A stretch of DNA of 64,000 nt from Takifugu bimaculatus (Eukaryota; Chordata; Actinopteri; Tetraodontiformes; Tetraodontidae), in assembly GCA_004026145.2 (NCBI GenBank), contig CP034993.1, positions 5,946,465 through 6,010,464 on the forward strand, read 5' to 3'. Each line of letters opens with the position of its first letter. Positions within the stretch are counted from its first letter, which is position 1. The translations under genes were made by a program, and so were the position numbers. The notes beneath the pieces were generated by a model. It saw only the letters and a list, made by a program, of their open reading frames with translations, was not told where the DNA came from and did no database searches. Below, piece after piece: positions 1-10,611 of this stretch.

Positions 1-410
1 GAAGTTACTTTTGGTTTCCATGTACAAATAAACACATACTCACATGCATGCATACAATAAAATTTGTATTACGGGCTTCTGGTTTGGCTAATGCTGGAGT
101 AAGACATACTGTGGAGCAGCTCACCCAGGCTTAATAAATACTTCATATTTGAGCAAGGGTCGGGTGGAGGGACTGGAGGAAGAATCACCAAAGACCGAGG
201 GGAAAAGGAAAAAATACCAAAAGACAAAATAAACACAACTCAACGTCGAATGCTAGCAACACAGGACTAGTTCAAGCTAACACCCGTAGTGGAGTAGCGG
301 CAAGTCAGAGGAATTCAGGAACAGACCTGGACTCTAGATGTATCATCAGTTAATGCAATTAATAGGCTAATCTACATGGTCTTTACCACCCTCAGGAGAA
401 GGAGACCAAC

Positions 411-719
411 ATGGCCCAGAGAGAGAGGAAAAAATACAGGTGTTCCATAGAAGACACACTGAGGAATCTTGAATGCAGACTTAAACTTCATGGTATGAAA
501 CCCCAAGACTCTGGTGTGAATGGGTATTTTCTTTCTAAGAAGCTGCAGCTAACTGTCCCAGAAAGCATGCTAACAAAAGCAGCTGCACTTCCTCACTACA
601 GTCTCTCACCATTGCAGTCCTGGATTTCCTGTAAAATCATTATGGACCATGAACTTTTAAGTGACTTTTACAGGGACTTCCTGACAAGCCTGGTAGGCCA
701 CCAAGAGGTGTCCATTGAG
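411..719 (+). CDS. candidate first coding exon, unrecognised protein
   Basis: An open frame starts at an ATG in good context (ACCAACATGG) and runs about 103 codons to GAG|GTGAAT, a good splice-donor match. The frame stays open past the donor to a stop near 824, but the later residues turn hydrophobic and low-complexity as read-through intron often does. The exon part is mixed and charged (start MAQRERKKYRCSIEDTLRNL), with an acidic/aromatic stretch near its end. I do not recognise the family and could not pick out a following exon. It may be a real exon of a gene convergent with the acyltransferase below, or a chance frame. Confidence 0.3.
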
Positions 720-1660
720 GTGAATGCGGTTGTGTCTCGTGTTTCTGTGCTGGCTGGTGTTTGTTTTTACCTTACCTCACTCTGTTTTTTGTCTGAAGTG
801 CAGTGGGATAGAGGTTGTTTATGATTTGGCTAACATTTTTTTCACACTCGCTCATCATTTGCAATAACCTTGTCTATATAAAACCACCTGGGAGATCTAC
901 CCAACGCCAGATGGCTATATTAACTGCTGTGGGCACCGTCTGTGTTTTACAGGAGAACTTTTCCTGTGTATTCACTTGATTTTTGTGGTTCAAGTGAGAT
1001 TGATTCACCTCGCAGTTTTTGTGTCCATTAAATTTTTCATTAAGCCAGAGTCTCTTTTTACATTGCTACAACTGGTGTGGGGGCACAATTGGTGGCAGCT
1101 GGCACTGCTGGCAGGCGCATCTGTAGGCAATTTACATCGTGCTGCCTATTTAAGCAGGTTGCGCCTGCCTGTCAGTGCCAGGGTGTCTGTTTGTGTTGTG
1201 TGGGTGTTCTGTTAGTCTTGTCAGTGTGTCTGTTGGTCTCGAGGCTGTCTGTTCGTCTTCCTCGTCGTGTGCTGGTGTTCTGTGTTTCCTGGAGGGCCGC
1301 TCCAGCTTCGTGTCTCCTGGAGGGCCGCTCCAGCTTCGTGTCTCCTGGAGGGCCGCCCCGTTCCCTGTGCCCTGAATATTTAAAGGTGAATAACATTTAG
1401 TTTGTGAGTGAAAAGCAAGCAAAAAGCCTTTTATGAATAATCTAATAATGTAGCAGGTGGATGGACAATGATGCTCAATGAGCCCCTCTGATGGTGCATT
1501 GTGCAAGAGGAATGGTGCCTTTAACCAGAGATCTCGAATAGATATGAATGACAAATGCAGTCATTTGTCTCTTATGATTTACTATGTGTGCGTGTGTGAG
1601 TGCTGATGCATGGAGGAAACAGAGAGAGCAAAAAGCAGAAGGACAATCAAGTGTCAGAAT
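720..1660. other. no gene recognised; contains a 28-bp minisatellite
   Basis: No convincing coding exon is seen. The stretch is T-rich with short frames only. The one clear structure is the 28-bp tandem repeat listed separately at 1288-1371. Confidence 0.5.
1288..1371. repeat. 28-bp minisatellite, about three copies
   Basis: The motif starting CCTGGAGGGCCGCTCCAGC begins at 1288, 1316 and 1344. The first two copies are identical and the third diverges after GGGCCGC. The motif is itself a partial palindrome (GGAGxGGCCxCTCC type). Confidence 0.85.
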
Positions 1661-1672
1661 CTATGGACGATC

Positions 1673-1678
1673 TTTATT
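1673..1678 (-). terminator. poly(A) signal AATAAA (minus strand)
   Basis: TTTATT on the plus strand reads AATAAA on the minus strand, about 220 bases downstream of the acyltransferase stop codon. It is the first canonical signal after that stop and so the likely 3' end of the transcript. Confidence 0.5.
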
Positions 1679-1894
1679 GTTCCTATACAATGAGATTATT
1701 GTCTCCACATACAATGAGATGAAAATCAAGTCCTTTCACAGAGTCGACATGTACGATTAGTATATCATTGCAAAGCTTCAGTGAAAACGTTTTCGAGCGC
1801 CATTAAAATACATAGGAAGCTACAGTCGGTCTATTTCCCATGAACCATAAACATGTCTCACTCATACAGTATACATTTTTCCTAGTCATTAAAG

Positions 1895-2214
1895 TCAACT
1901 GAATGGTTTTTCTTCTAGGACAGTAAATATGTCTTCTAAAGACTTGTACACACATCGATTAAATTCCTGGTGGCTGCCGTCCAGGTAGCTTGTAGTACTG
2001 TAGCTAATGGTGTTATCGTGCAAACAATAGTGAAGACCAAATCCATCAGGCACATCTGGGGCAAAGACTACCATTCTGAAGGATACGTTGGGGACTGTGC
2101 TGGTGAACAAGGTGAAGTGATCTAGGTCATAATCTGTATACAGGCTGTGCAGTTCCTGGTCCTTGGAAAGTGCCAGGTCACGCAGACCATAGAGATGACA
2201 GTATAAACCTTGGC
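1895..2214 (-). CDS. carnitine/choline acyltransferase-like, last coding exon
   Basis: Reading leftwards, a pyrimidine-rich tract and CAG acceptor (2217-2215) open a frame of about 106 codons ending in a stop at 1895-1897. The product has the C-terminal landmarks of the carnitine/choline acyltransferase family: a GQGLYCHLYGL segment (family pattern G-x-G-x-D-R-H-L-L-G-L), then an LFTSTVP segment where family members have L-S-T-S-Q-x-P, then VPDGFGLHY matching the family's P-D-G-Y-G-V-x-Y, then the Ser-rich substrate-binding strand and a closing helix. Members transfer acyl groups between CoA and carnitine or choline. The catalytic His and other exons lie outside or beyond the repeats to the right. 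Differences at the STS and DRH motifs suggest a divergent paralog. The C-terminus is not a peroxisomal SKL-type signal. Which family member it is cannot be settled from one exon. Confidence 0.75.
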
Positions 2215-2429
2215 CTGTCAGACAGAAAAATAAGTGTATAATGTAAATGACATTGATTGCCCATGAAATTCCTCTTGGAAGATGTTCTGATGTAGCAATG
2301 CTACAGGTGTCTTTCTCTCATTAAAGGTTTTAGGGTTTTTTTCAGACTAATCCCAACTGCTTAAGTTGAGCAGACCAAAAGTGGATTCAAAACTAAAAAT
2401 AATAAATCAAAATTAAATAATAATACATG

Positions 2430-2977
2430 TAACTGGTCAGACTGGGCTGGCTCACTCCTGGACTGTTCTCTGGACTCCATTGACAAGGTGGGTGAGAGGA
2501 GGATGTTAGCCAAGCTGACATCAATTATGGACACTCCCTCTCACTCCCTACACGAGACTGTGGAGGCCTTAAGCAGCTCCTTCAGCAGCAGACTGTTACA
2601 CCCAAAAGGGAACGTTACCGCAGGTCATTTATCCCAACTGCCGTCAGATTGTTCAACATGCACTTAATTGTAGAACAAATAACCCAGGGTTCGCAAATTT
2701 GCACTAACTAATCATCCTACCTCTGGAATGTCTTATTTGCACGTCTTATTTGCACCTTCATTTTTCTTCACACTGTCCGACACGCCTTCTCTACATAATT
2801 TTAATTTCTGTATATACTGTACAATGTACATAGCAATGCACATAATATAAGAGTCTTTTTATTTTTATTTTTTTCTTTTAGTACTTTTCTGTATTGTACA
2901 CCACGGGCTACTGCTGTAACTTGCAATTTGCCCAATGTGGGATCAATAAAGTTTTTATCCTTATCCTTTATCCTTAT
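2430..2977 (+). mobile_element. Rex1/L2-like LINE, 3' end only
   Basis: Translation gives the C-terminal tail of a fish LINE reverse transcriptase (pieces such as KLTSIMDTPSHSLHETV and RYRRSFIPTAVRLFN), matching the same region of the LINE at 30208-32130. The 3' end carries GGGATCAATAAAG followed by TTATCC repeats. The copy is 5' truncated and frameshifted. Confidence 0.8.
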
Positions 2978-3401
2978 GTAAAATAATAGTGGGACTCATT
3001 TCAACTGATATTTTGGTGCTCAGAGCAGCCACCCAAGTATAGTTTAGCAACATTTATAATGAAATCATGTTTTATAAAACATATTATTCGACTTGTAAGA
3101 AAATGAACTGTGACCTTGTTGTAGCCTTTGGGCAACTTATCTAAGGATTTGTTTAATGTACTAGCAATAACCAGCTGCATAAATAATTTTGCAGGTGTAA
3201 GACTTTATTCATATTATTGTTGTTGTTGTCTGCCATAATGTGCAGCTTGCTTGCTGCTTTGGGATGAATGACCAAACAAATTAACATAAATATATTTAAC
3301 TCTGAATTAGACTAAGGGAAAAGTGCTATATGGTTGTGTTATATTTACACAGTATTATAATTGAAATCACCAAGCAAATCCAAATAAATTAACTGCGACT
3401 T

Positions 3402-3787
3402 GTGTCTGTATCATGATCCTGTCTTTATTGCTTGTTATGTTATTGCGACTTGTTTCCGTAAGTGGATGGGGTTGACCCGTTTTCTGACTCTTGCTTTTGC
3501 TGCCTCACCTGTGGCTAATCGGTGTTATTGGGACTCCTCTTAAGCAGCCAACACCAGCCAATCAGTGTAAGATGGCTCTGTCCTTTGGGTAACCTTGCTG
3601 TACTTGTTAAATTAACTTTCGTGTTTTCTCTCCACAAACCCCCCACCCTCGAAGAGCACCATTACGCACCTTTGAATCACGATTGCACAGTTTGTAAATA
3701 TTAATAAACAATCAATTGTTTAACTTTTGGATTTTGTCTTCTGTCTCCAATTTTATTGTTTGCCTTTGAGGGCTTTACAGTCGTGAC
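3402..3787 (+). mobile_element. possible solo LTR
   Basis: The block opens with TGTGTCTGTATCATGATCC, holds AATAAA near 3703 and ends ACAGTCGTGACA, the TG...CA layout of an LTR. I could not find a matching target-site duplication, so the edges are uncertain. Confidence 0.35.
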
Positions 3788-4089
3788 ACCCTCTATTTCC
3801 AGCTTTGATCAGGCAAGGGCACAGCAAGGTGTGTGCTGAGGGGCTGCTGCTGTTGGCAGAGATGGCAGTTTGTTACACGACCAGATTTTTTTGCTTTATC
3901 ATAGCTTTTCATATCATTGAAATTCACTTATACTCTGCAGCAAAAAAAGTCAAGCACATTAAATATGTTCTGGTAATTAAATGAGCTACACAAGCCAAAA
4001 TGGCTCTGAAATTAGTTGGAAAAGTTCTGTGCAAAAGAGTGTTGATAACCAAAGCATCACTTTTAACCAATCAGCTAAGCTGAATGCCA
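3788..4089. other. no gene or clear repeat recognised
   Basis: AT-rich sequence between the LTR-like block and the L2 fragment, with no supported feature. Confidence 0.4.
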
Positions 4090-4622
4090 TTCGAGCAGTA
4101 CAGCCAAGTATGTTTCATGAAAAGTTAGTCCATGCATTTGTTACTTCCATGCTGGACCATTGTAATTCTTTATTATCAGGGTGTCCAAACAACTCTTTAA
4201 GAAGCCTCCAGGTGAAATGCTGCAGCTAGAGTTCTGACAGGTATTGACAAAAGAGATCACATAACTCCTGTACTGGCGTCTTTTCATTGGCTGCCCATTA
4301 AATTAAAATAAATTAAATTCTATTAAAATTCTTCTTCTGACCTACAAGTTTCCACAGAGGCCTATCTCCATCCTACCTGGAGGAGCTAGTGACACCTTAT
4401 CATCCCAATAGACCGCTCTGTTCTAAGAATGTGGGATTACTTGTGGTTACCAGAGTCTTTAAAGGTAGAATGGGGGGCCGTGCATTTAGCCACCAGGCCC
4501 CACTGCTGTGGGACCAGCTTTCTGTCCAGGTAGGCTGGGAGGCTGACTCTATTTCTACTTTTATTATCCAGAATCCAGGAACATGATCACCTGACAGGCC
4601 TCTGTCACCCTACTGGATCAAG
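4090..4622 (+). mobile_element. L2/Maui-like LINE fragment (sense)
   Basis: Frames on the plus strand give the C-terminal part of the L2-type protein: LVHAFVTSMLDHCNSLLSG, then GRAFSHQAPLLWDQL, with frameshifts between them. The end merges into a pyrimidine-rich simple repeat. It is the same family as the minus-strand element that starts at 4697, so the two lie head to head as an imperfect inverted pair. Confidence 0.85.
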
Positions 4623-4695
4623 GCTTCCTTTCCTTTCCTTTCCTTTCCTTTTCCTTTCCTCTCCTCTCCTCTCCTCTCCTCTCCTCTCCTCTCCT
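4623..4695. repeat. (TTTCC)n then (CTCCT)n simple repeat
   Basis: Pure pentanucleotide runs. They sit where the L2 family's 3' untranslated region carries its GA/CT-rich tract. Confidence 0.95.
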
Positions 4696-4869
4696 CAATC
4701 AATCAATCTTTATTTATATAGCGTCTTTTACAATCAGAATTGTTTCAAGGCGCTTTCCAGAATCCCAGGGGCCTAACCCCAGACAAGCAACAGTGGCAAG
4801 GAAAAACTCCCCTTTAACAGGAAGAAACCTGGAGCAGGACCAGGCTCATGTAGGGGGATCCTCCTGCTG

Positions 4870-5065
4870 ATGGCCGGCTGGGTAGAGAGAGAGGAGAAGG
4901 GGGAGGACAGGTAGAGGATAAAATAGGTAGGAGAGGAGACGAGAGGGGTACAGGAGAGGAGAGGAAAGGGGTACAGGAGAGGAGAGGAAAGGGGTAGAGG
5001 AGAGAGGAGAGGTAGAGGGAAGGGGAGGGGAGGTAGAGGAGAGCAGAGGAGAGGAGAGGCATAGA
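4870..5065. repeat. GGAGA/GGTAGA-rich microsatellite in LINE 3' UTR
   Basis: Imperfect GAGGAGAGG and GGTAGAGG repeats inside the L2 3' untranslated region. Confidence 0.85.
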
Positions 5066-5254
5066 GCATAGAAATACATACAAAAATACATTATATTGAA
5101 TTAAATTGAATTAAATAAGCTGCTAGTTGAGTGGGTCAGCGGGGTCAGAGGTCAGTATACAGCTCTGAAGGCAGCGATACCTGTAAATGGATACGGAAGG
5201 GGGGGGCGGAAGCAGAAAAACTACACAGGAAATAGCATTACTAGTCTAATTGAT

Positions 5255-5266
5255 GAGCAGGAGAGG

Positions 5267-5304
<38 letters not shown>

Positions 5305-5392
5305 AAGAGAAGAGAAGAGAAGAGAAGAGAAGAGAAGAGAAGAAGAGAAGAAAGAGAAGAAAGAGAGCGAGTAGGAGAGGAGAGGAGGGAAG
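5255..5392. repeat. (GA)n and (GAGAA)n microsatellite
   Basis: A GA dinucleotide run is followed by about eleven AGAGA-type units, still inside the LINE 3' region. The frames across it are repeat artefacts. Confidence 0.95.
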
Positions 5393-5955
5393 AGGAAACC
5401 ATGACCCCAGTGGGGTGGACAGAGGCCTGTCAGGTGATCATGTTTCTGGACCCCGGCAGCCTTGGCCTATAGCAGCATAGCTAAGATTGTTAACCTAATG
5501 ATTAGACGACCCCCTAAGTATGATAATTTGTCTGTCTATGATAATAACTGTGAACTACAGAATTAGTAACAATAAGCTTTTTCAAAGAGGTAGGTTTTAA
5601 GCCTAATCTTAAAAGTAGCGATGGAGTCAGCCTCCCTTACCTGGACGGGGAGCTGGTTCCAATAGCAGGGGGGGCCTGGTAGCTAAATGCTCGGCTTCCC
5701 CATTCTACCCCTTAGAAACCTCTGGGACCACAAGTAGACCAGCATTCTGAGAGTAGAGCGGTCTATTGGGCTGGAAGGTGTCACTAGCTCCTCCAGGTAG
5801 GAATGGAGCTAGGCCTCTGAGGACCTTGTAGGTCCAAAAGAAGGGTGTTAAAAATTATTCTAAATTTAACGGGCAGCCAATGAAAGACGCCAGTACAGGA
5901 GTCATGTGATCTCTTTTGCAATACCTGTCAGAAACTCTAGCTGCAGCATTTTGGA

Positions 5956-7258
5956 TCACCGGATGCTTCTTAAAGAGTTGTTTTGGACACCCTGATAATA
6001 AAGAATTACAATAGTCCAGCCTGGAGTAACAAATGCATGGACTAACTTTTCAACATCATGGTGGGTCAGTAGTTTTCTAATCCTTGTGATGTTCCTCAGG
6101 TGAAAAAAGGCACTTCTAGAGACTAATTTAATGTGTGAGTTGAAGGAGAGATTTTGATCAAAGGTTACTCCAAGATTCCTCACACAGAGACTAGATGTTA
6201 ATGAGATACCATCTAGAGTGATCATGTGATCTAATCTATCCCTGAGAGGTTCAGGACCAAACACCATGACCTCAGTTTTTCCTGGGTTAAGGAGGAGGAC
6301 ATTTGAAGACATCCAGGACTTTATGTCTTTAAGACAGGTCTGAAGCTTCACTAACTTCTCTGTGTCCTCTGGTTTCATGGATAGATAAAGCTGAGTGTCA
6401 TCAGCATAACAATGAAAATTTATCCCATGCTGCTGAATAATGTTCCCTAAGGGAAGCATGTACAAGGTGAAAAGGATTGGTTCAAGTACAGAACCTTGAG
6501 GAACTCCATGGCTAACCCTACTGTATGATGAGGGAACGCCATGGACATGAGCAAACTGGTATCTATCAGATAAATATGATCTAAACCAGTCTAGTGCTGT
6601 CCTTTTAATGCCAATCACATGTTCCAGTCTCTGTAACAGGATGCTGTGATCAACTGTATCAAAAGCAGCACTGAGGTCCAGCAGAACCAGCATAGAGACC
6701 AGTCCATGATCTGAAGCTATAAGAAGATCATTAGTAACTTCAAGAAGTGCTGTTTCTGTGCTGTGATGAGCTCTAAAGCCTGACTGAAACATCTCAAACA
6801 GGCTGTTTCTCTGCAGGTGCCCCAGTGACTGAGTCACCACAACCTTCTCTAGAATTTTAGATAAAAGGAAGGTTGGATATCGGCCTATAGTTTGCTAAGA
6901 CATCAGGATCCAGTGATGTTTTTTTAAGCAACGGCTTAATCACTGCCACCTTGTAGGACCGGGGTACATAACCTGTCACTAAACAACAATTGATCTGGTC
7001 CAGGACAGAACTGCCAATCAATGGTAAAACATCCTTCAACAGGTGTGTTGGGATGGGATCTAAAAGACACGTGGTGGTCTTGGATTTCTGAATTAGCGAA
7101 GACGCCTCAGAAAAATATATAGGGCTGAAGGAGTTTAAGGGCTCGTTGGAGAACCTGTATGTTCCTACAGTCAGCACATCTGGTGATGGTCCAGTTGTAG
7201 GGATGGCCTGGTTAGCTTTTTGTCTGATAGCGAGAACTTTATCAGTGAAGAAGCTCAT
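5956..7258 (-). pseudogene. L2-type LINE reverse transcriptase, frameshifted
   Basis: Two blocks (7258-6857 and 6840-5956) carry RT motifs in order: ANYRPISNLPFI, then LDLSAAFDTVDHSILLQ, SHGVPQGSVL and FHCYADDTQLYL with the catalytic YADD. The blocks are offset by a frameshift near 6850, and the tail breaks again near 5950. It would copy the LINE RNA at the nick. The protein is close to that of the second copy at 13411-16228. Confidence 0.85.
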
Positions 7259-7516
7259 GAAGTCTCATGAAGAAGGGATACGTGGATCTAAAACACTGTG
7301 ACTCTTGGTTAATTTGGCCACAGTGCTGAAAAGAAACCTGGGGTTGTTCTTATTTTCCTCAATTAAAGAAGAAAATAAGCTGTTCTAGCCTTACGGAGGG
7401 CCTTTTTGTAAACTAACAGACTGTCTTTCCAGGCTGCATGATAGCTATCTATTTTACAAGAATGCCACGTCCTTTCTAGTCTGCGCGCTTTCTGCTTGAG
7501 GGTCCTGATGTGTGAA

Positions 7517-7870
7517 TTATAACGGGGCACACCTCCTCTGATTTACTATTTTCTTTTTCAGGGGGGCAACAGAATCAAGTGTGATTCTCAGTGAGGTTGC
7601 TGCACCTTCAGCAATAGAGTCAACCTCAGCAGGGCTAAGATTATAATGACTGATCCCTGGGGAAACACACAGTGGTCCTGGGATTAGCACAGGGATCACT
7701 TCCTTAAACTTAGCTACAGCATTATCTGAAAGACATCTGCTCTTGTAAGACTGTGCTCTGAGCATAGAAGAATCCTTAATCATAAATGTAAAAGTGATCA
7801 AAGAATGATCTGACAGGAGTAGGTTCTGAAGGAACACTGACACATGTTCTACCTCAACACCATAAGTCAG
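7517..7870 (-). pseudogene. L2-type LINE endonuclease end and linker
   Basis: The frame reads into the left edge of the N gap and shows VFLQNLLLSDHSLITFTF, the SDH motif that closes an apurinic-type endonuclease domain, then a linker. The rest of the endonuclease is lost in the gap. Confidence 0.7.
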
Positions 7871-7872
7871 AA

Positions 7873-7972
7873 NNNNNNNNNNNNNNNNNNNNNNNNNNNN
7901 NNNNNNNNNNNNNNNNNNNNNNNNNNNNNNNNNNNNNNNNNNNNNNNNNNNNNNNNNNNNNNNNNNNNNNNN
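7873..7972. other. assembly gap, 100 N
   Basis: A run of exactly 100 undetermined bases, the usual placeholder for a gap of unknown size. Confidence 1.
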
Positions 7973-8440
7973 TAATTTTAACAAAAAATTCCATTTAAAT
8001 CACATATTGTTGTAGTAAATCTAACAAAAAATTCTGTTTAATAGTTTACAAAATTTCACAGTGATTTAAACAAAAAAATATATGTATTTGGGTTTACAAG
8101 ATTTTTTTGTAGGGATTTTACAATGTTTTTATGTACATTTCACGGTCTTTTTTTAGAGTGTGACAAAATGTGAGCAAGATTATTCCGGGATGCATTGACA
8201 TGACTCATGAATTTTGGTTCCTGGAGCTGTAGCATCTTATGTGGTTGTTGCTTACGATCATTCTCCCAGTGCTGCCATTTCACCTGTGCACTGTCTCCTA
8301 GTGTGACTCCACAGTCAGCCCTGTTGAATGAACAAGAAAGCCACAGATCAGTGCTGTAATTTTGCTGTTACTGCTGTTTCTGCCACCTGGTGTTAGATAC
8401 TGTCACCCTACTGTTGCAGCTAGACTCTAGCTGCTAGAGT
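7973..8440. other. no gene; AT-rich, possible MITE end
   Basis: The first 180 bases are AT-rich and end in a tract (CGGTCTTTTTTTAGAGTG) of the kind seen at the ends of fish miniature DNA transposons. The partner end would be in or beyond the gap. Nothing else is recognised. Confidence 0.3.
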
Positions 8441-8734
8441 ATACAGTGGTATGAGAAAGTTTAGGCACCCCCTCTGAGGTTGTGTAATAATGGACTCTGA
8501 CTTCACACAAAATTATCTTGGTGGCATGTCCTTCATTTGCCCATAAGTGCCAAGTGTTAGCTTGATTTCAGTGTCGCTGTGCATCGGTCAACAATACAGC
8601 GCAGTTTGCACAAGGAAAGGCTGTACAGAAGAGTGATGCGGAAGAATCCTTTTCTTCACAGTGCCACAAACTGAGTCGCCTGAGGTATGCGAAAGAACAT
8701 TTTGTACAGCCAATATCATTTGAATAAGATACTG

Positions 8735-9326
8735 TGAAAGAGAATTCTGTTAGCTTTTTATATGTTTCTGTTTTCTGTTACAGTTAGTTAGAAGTTAGGG
8801 ATAGTATATAATCATTAGCACAGAGTAAAGATAAGCAGTCGTTGACCCTTCCTTGACCTGACTGTTGGTTAGATAGTTGGAGGCAGGAGGAAAATAGTCA
8901 GACGGAAAGTGTTATTAACCCCATCGTAAAGCATGACAGCATGATTTACTGGTGTTAATAAGTTCCTCTGTGACACGGGCCATCTGGGAAACAACAGAAA
9001 ACAAGGACTGTGTCAGATTCAATGGAATGGGAAGAAGAGATGAGGTCATCCAAGAAGAAGGATTGGATTGGACTGGATTAGCATCAATAATTTACATATG
9101 TGTTTCTATAAAACATTGGGTCAAGGGATAGTTTAGGTTGTCAGACTTAATGCCCCTCGTAATTGACTCTGTATTGTAGGGTTATGAATTGGCCCGGAGC
9201 TCTGTAAATATTTGTATCTTGAATTGGTTCTATTGCTAAATACATTTTGAAATTGGCATTATTCTTCTTAAAGTCCTTCATTCAAAGAAGATTAGCAGTG
9301 ACACACGAGAGGTATTGCGATCCAAC
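8735..9326 (+). mobile_element. LTR-like insertion inside Tc1 transposase
   Basis: The Tc1 frame breaks after ACTG(TG) at 8731-8736 and resumes after ACTGTG at 9327-9332, so about 592 bp were inserted with a short repeated target. The insert starts TGAAAGAG and is non-coding, in the manner of a retroviral LTR, but its right end (CCAAC) does not show a clean CA. Its exact class is uncertain. Confidence 0.55.
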
Positions 9327-9791
9327 ACTGTGGACTGATGAAACAAAAATTGAATTGTTTGGTCACAACAAGAGGCGATATGCCTAGCGGCAAAAGAACA
9401 CAGAATTCGAAGAAAAAACACCCTGCTTCCCACAGTAAAATTTGGTGGAGGTTCCATCATGCTGTGGGGCTGTGTGGCCAGTGCTGGTACTGGGAATCTT
9501 GGTTAAAATTGAGGGTTGCATGGATTGCACACAGTATCAGCAGATTCATGAGAATAATGTTCAAGAGTCTGTCACAAAGGTTGAAGTTTGCGCCGGGGAT
9601 GGGTGTTTCAACAAGACAATGACCCAAACATTGCTCAAAATCTAGCCGAGCATTCATGCAGAGGAACAAGTACAATGTTTTGGAATGACCATTCCAAAAG
9701 TCTCCAGATTTGAATATCATCGAGAAACCTGCGGGCATGACTTGAAGCAGGCTGTCCATGCTTCGGAATCCTTCATACATCACTGAATTGC

Positions 9792-10257
9792 TGTTGTGGT
9801 TCGGCTTTCTGGTCGGCACTCGGACTTCTCGCCTCCTCCCCTACCTGCAGGAACAGATCCAGGGGCGGGCCGATCTCCGAAGAGCACCTGCAGGCTCGTT
9901 ACGCATAATAGCGCCTACTTAAGCTCTCCCCCTCTTTGCCTCCGGTGCCGGATTGTTGCGCATGTTCCTGTACCTAGCTCCAGCTCCAGCTCCAGCTTTC
10001 CGAGATCACCAGCCCTTCGCCTGTTTGTTCTCTCGTTTCGTAAGTTTCTTCCGTGCTTATAACCTCTTTCAGTTGTTTTTTTCCCGACGGCTTTTTCCCA
10101 TTTCGATGGTGATTTTTTTGTTCGCCTTTTTCGTTGTTACGTTTTCAGAGTTTTTTGTTGTTACTTTGTTCGATCGTTTTTGGATATTTTGTCAATAAAG
10201 AACCTTTTTGTTTGCACTCTGCATCTGGGTCCTGGCCTCCTTAACTGCTCTGTAACA
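9792..10257 (+). mobile_element. solo LTR with 5-bp target duplication
   Basis: A 466-bp block starts TGTTGTGG and ends TGTAACA. It is flanked by ATTGC on both sides (9787-9791 and 10258-10262). It holds AATAAA near 10194. These are the hallmarks of a solo LTR left by LTR-LTR recombination, inserted in the Tc1 element's coding region. A 5-bp duplication fits Gypsy-like or Copia-like integrases and many ERVs. Confidence 0.85.
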
Positions 10258-10611
10258 ATTGCAGAGGTTTTTCCAGGTGGAATGGGCCAAAATACCATCA
10301 TCCAGGATCCAGACACTCATTGGTGGCTACAGAAAGTGTCTACAAGCTGTTATTTTTGCAAAAGGTGGCTCAACTAAATACTAATATGATTTTTCTATTA
10401 AGGTGCCCAAATTTATGCATAGGCCTTATTTTTGTTTTGGGGCATATTGCACATTTTCTATTGACCCAATAAACCTAATTTCACTGCTGAAATATGATTG
10501 TGTTCATCAGTTATTTGATATATCAAAATTAAGTTGTGAATCAAAACACCCAATGATTGGTGAATAATTATAATGCCAATTGTCAAGGGTGCCCAACTTT
10601 CTCATATATTG

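Larger units (their letters stand above)
4697..7984 (-). mobile_element. L2/Maui-like LINE, minus strand, 5' end lost at the gap
   Basis: The 3' end is at 4697, where the minus strand ends in TTGATTGATTGA repeats typical of this group. Going rightwards come a 3' untranslated region with GA-rich microsatellites, the RT region (about 5580-7258) and the end of the endonuclease with an SDH motif (about 7800). The 5' part is missing at the 100-N gap. At least two frameshifts separate the coding blocks, so it is dead. Confidence 0.9.
8560..10380 (+). pseudogene. Tc1 transposase, degraded and interrupted
   Basis: Family motifs in order: TIQRSLHKERLYRRV and SRLRYAKEH before the first insertion, then LWTDETKIELFGHNKRRYA (first catalytic Asp region) after it, then a frameshifted GSIMLWGCVAS-type stretch and a degraded QQDNDPKH region. 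Frames shift repeatedly and stops interrupt them, so it is inactive. Tc1 transposases cut and paste DNA at TA sites. Confidence 0.8.
8444..10611 (+). mobile_element. Tc1-like transposon, broken by two insertions
   Basis: The left end CAGTGGTATGAGAAAGTTTA follows a TA. The right end is the degenerate inverted copy (GGGTGCCCAACTTTCTCATA..., ending about 10611). Inside are the helix-turn-helix part of a Tc1 transposase (8560-8730) and its DDE region (9327-9786 and 10258-10380). Two insertions, at 8735-9326 and 9792-10257, split the transposase. Several stops are also present. Confidence 0.85.

Noticed and set aside
1150..1554. Minus-strand frame over the 28-bp minisatellite
   Set aside because: The repeated Gly/Pro-Lys-Leu-Glu-Arg peptide simply follows the tandem DNA repeat.
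5250..5480. Open frames across GA-rich microsatellites (also at 4773-5091 and 33554-33968)
   Set aside because: The peptides are Arg/Glu or Ser/Pro/Leu repeats dictated by the simple sequence.
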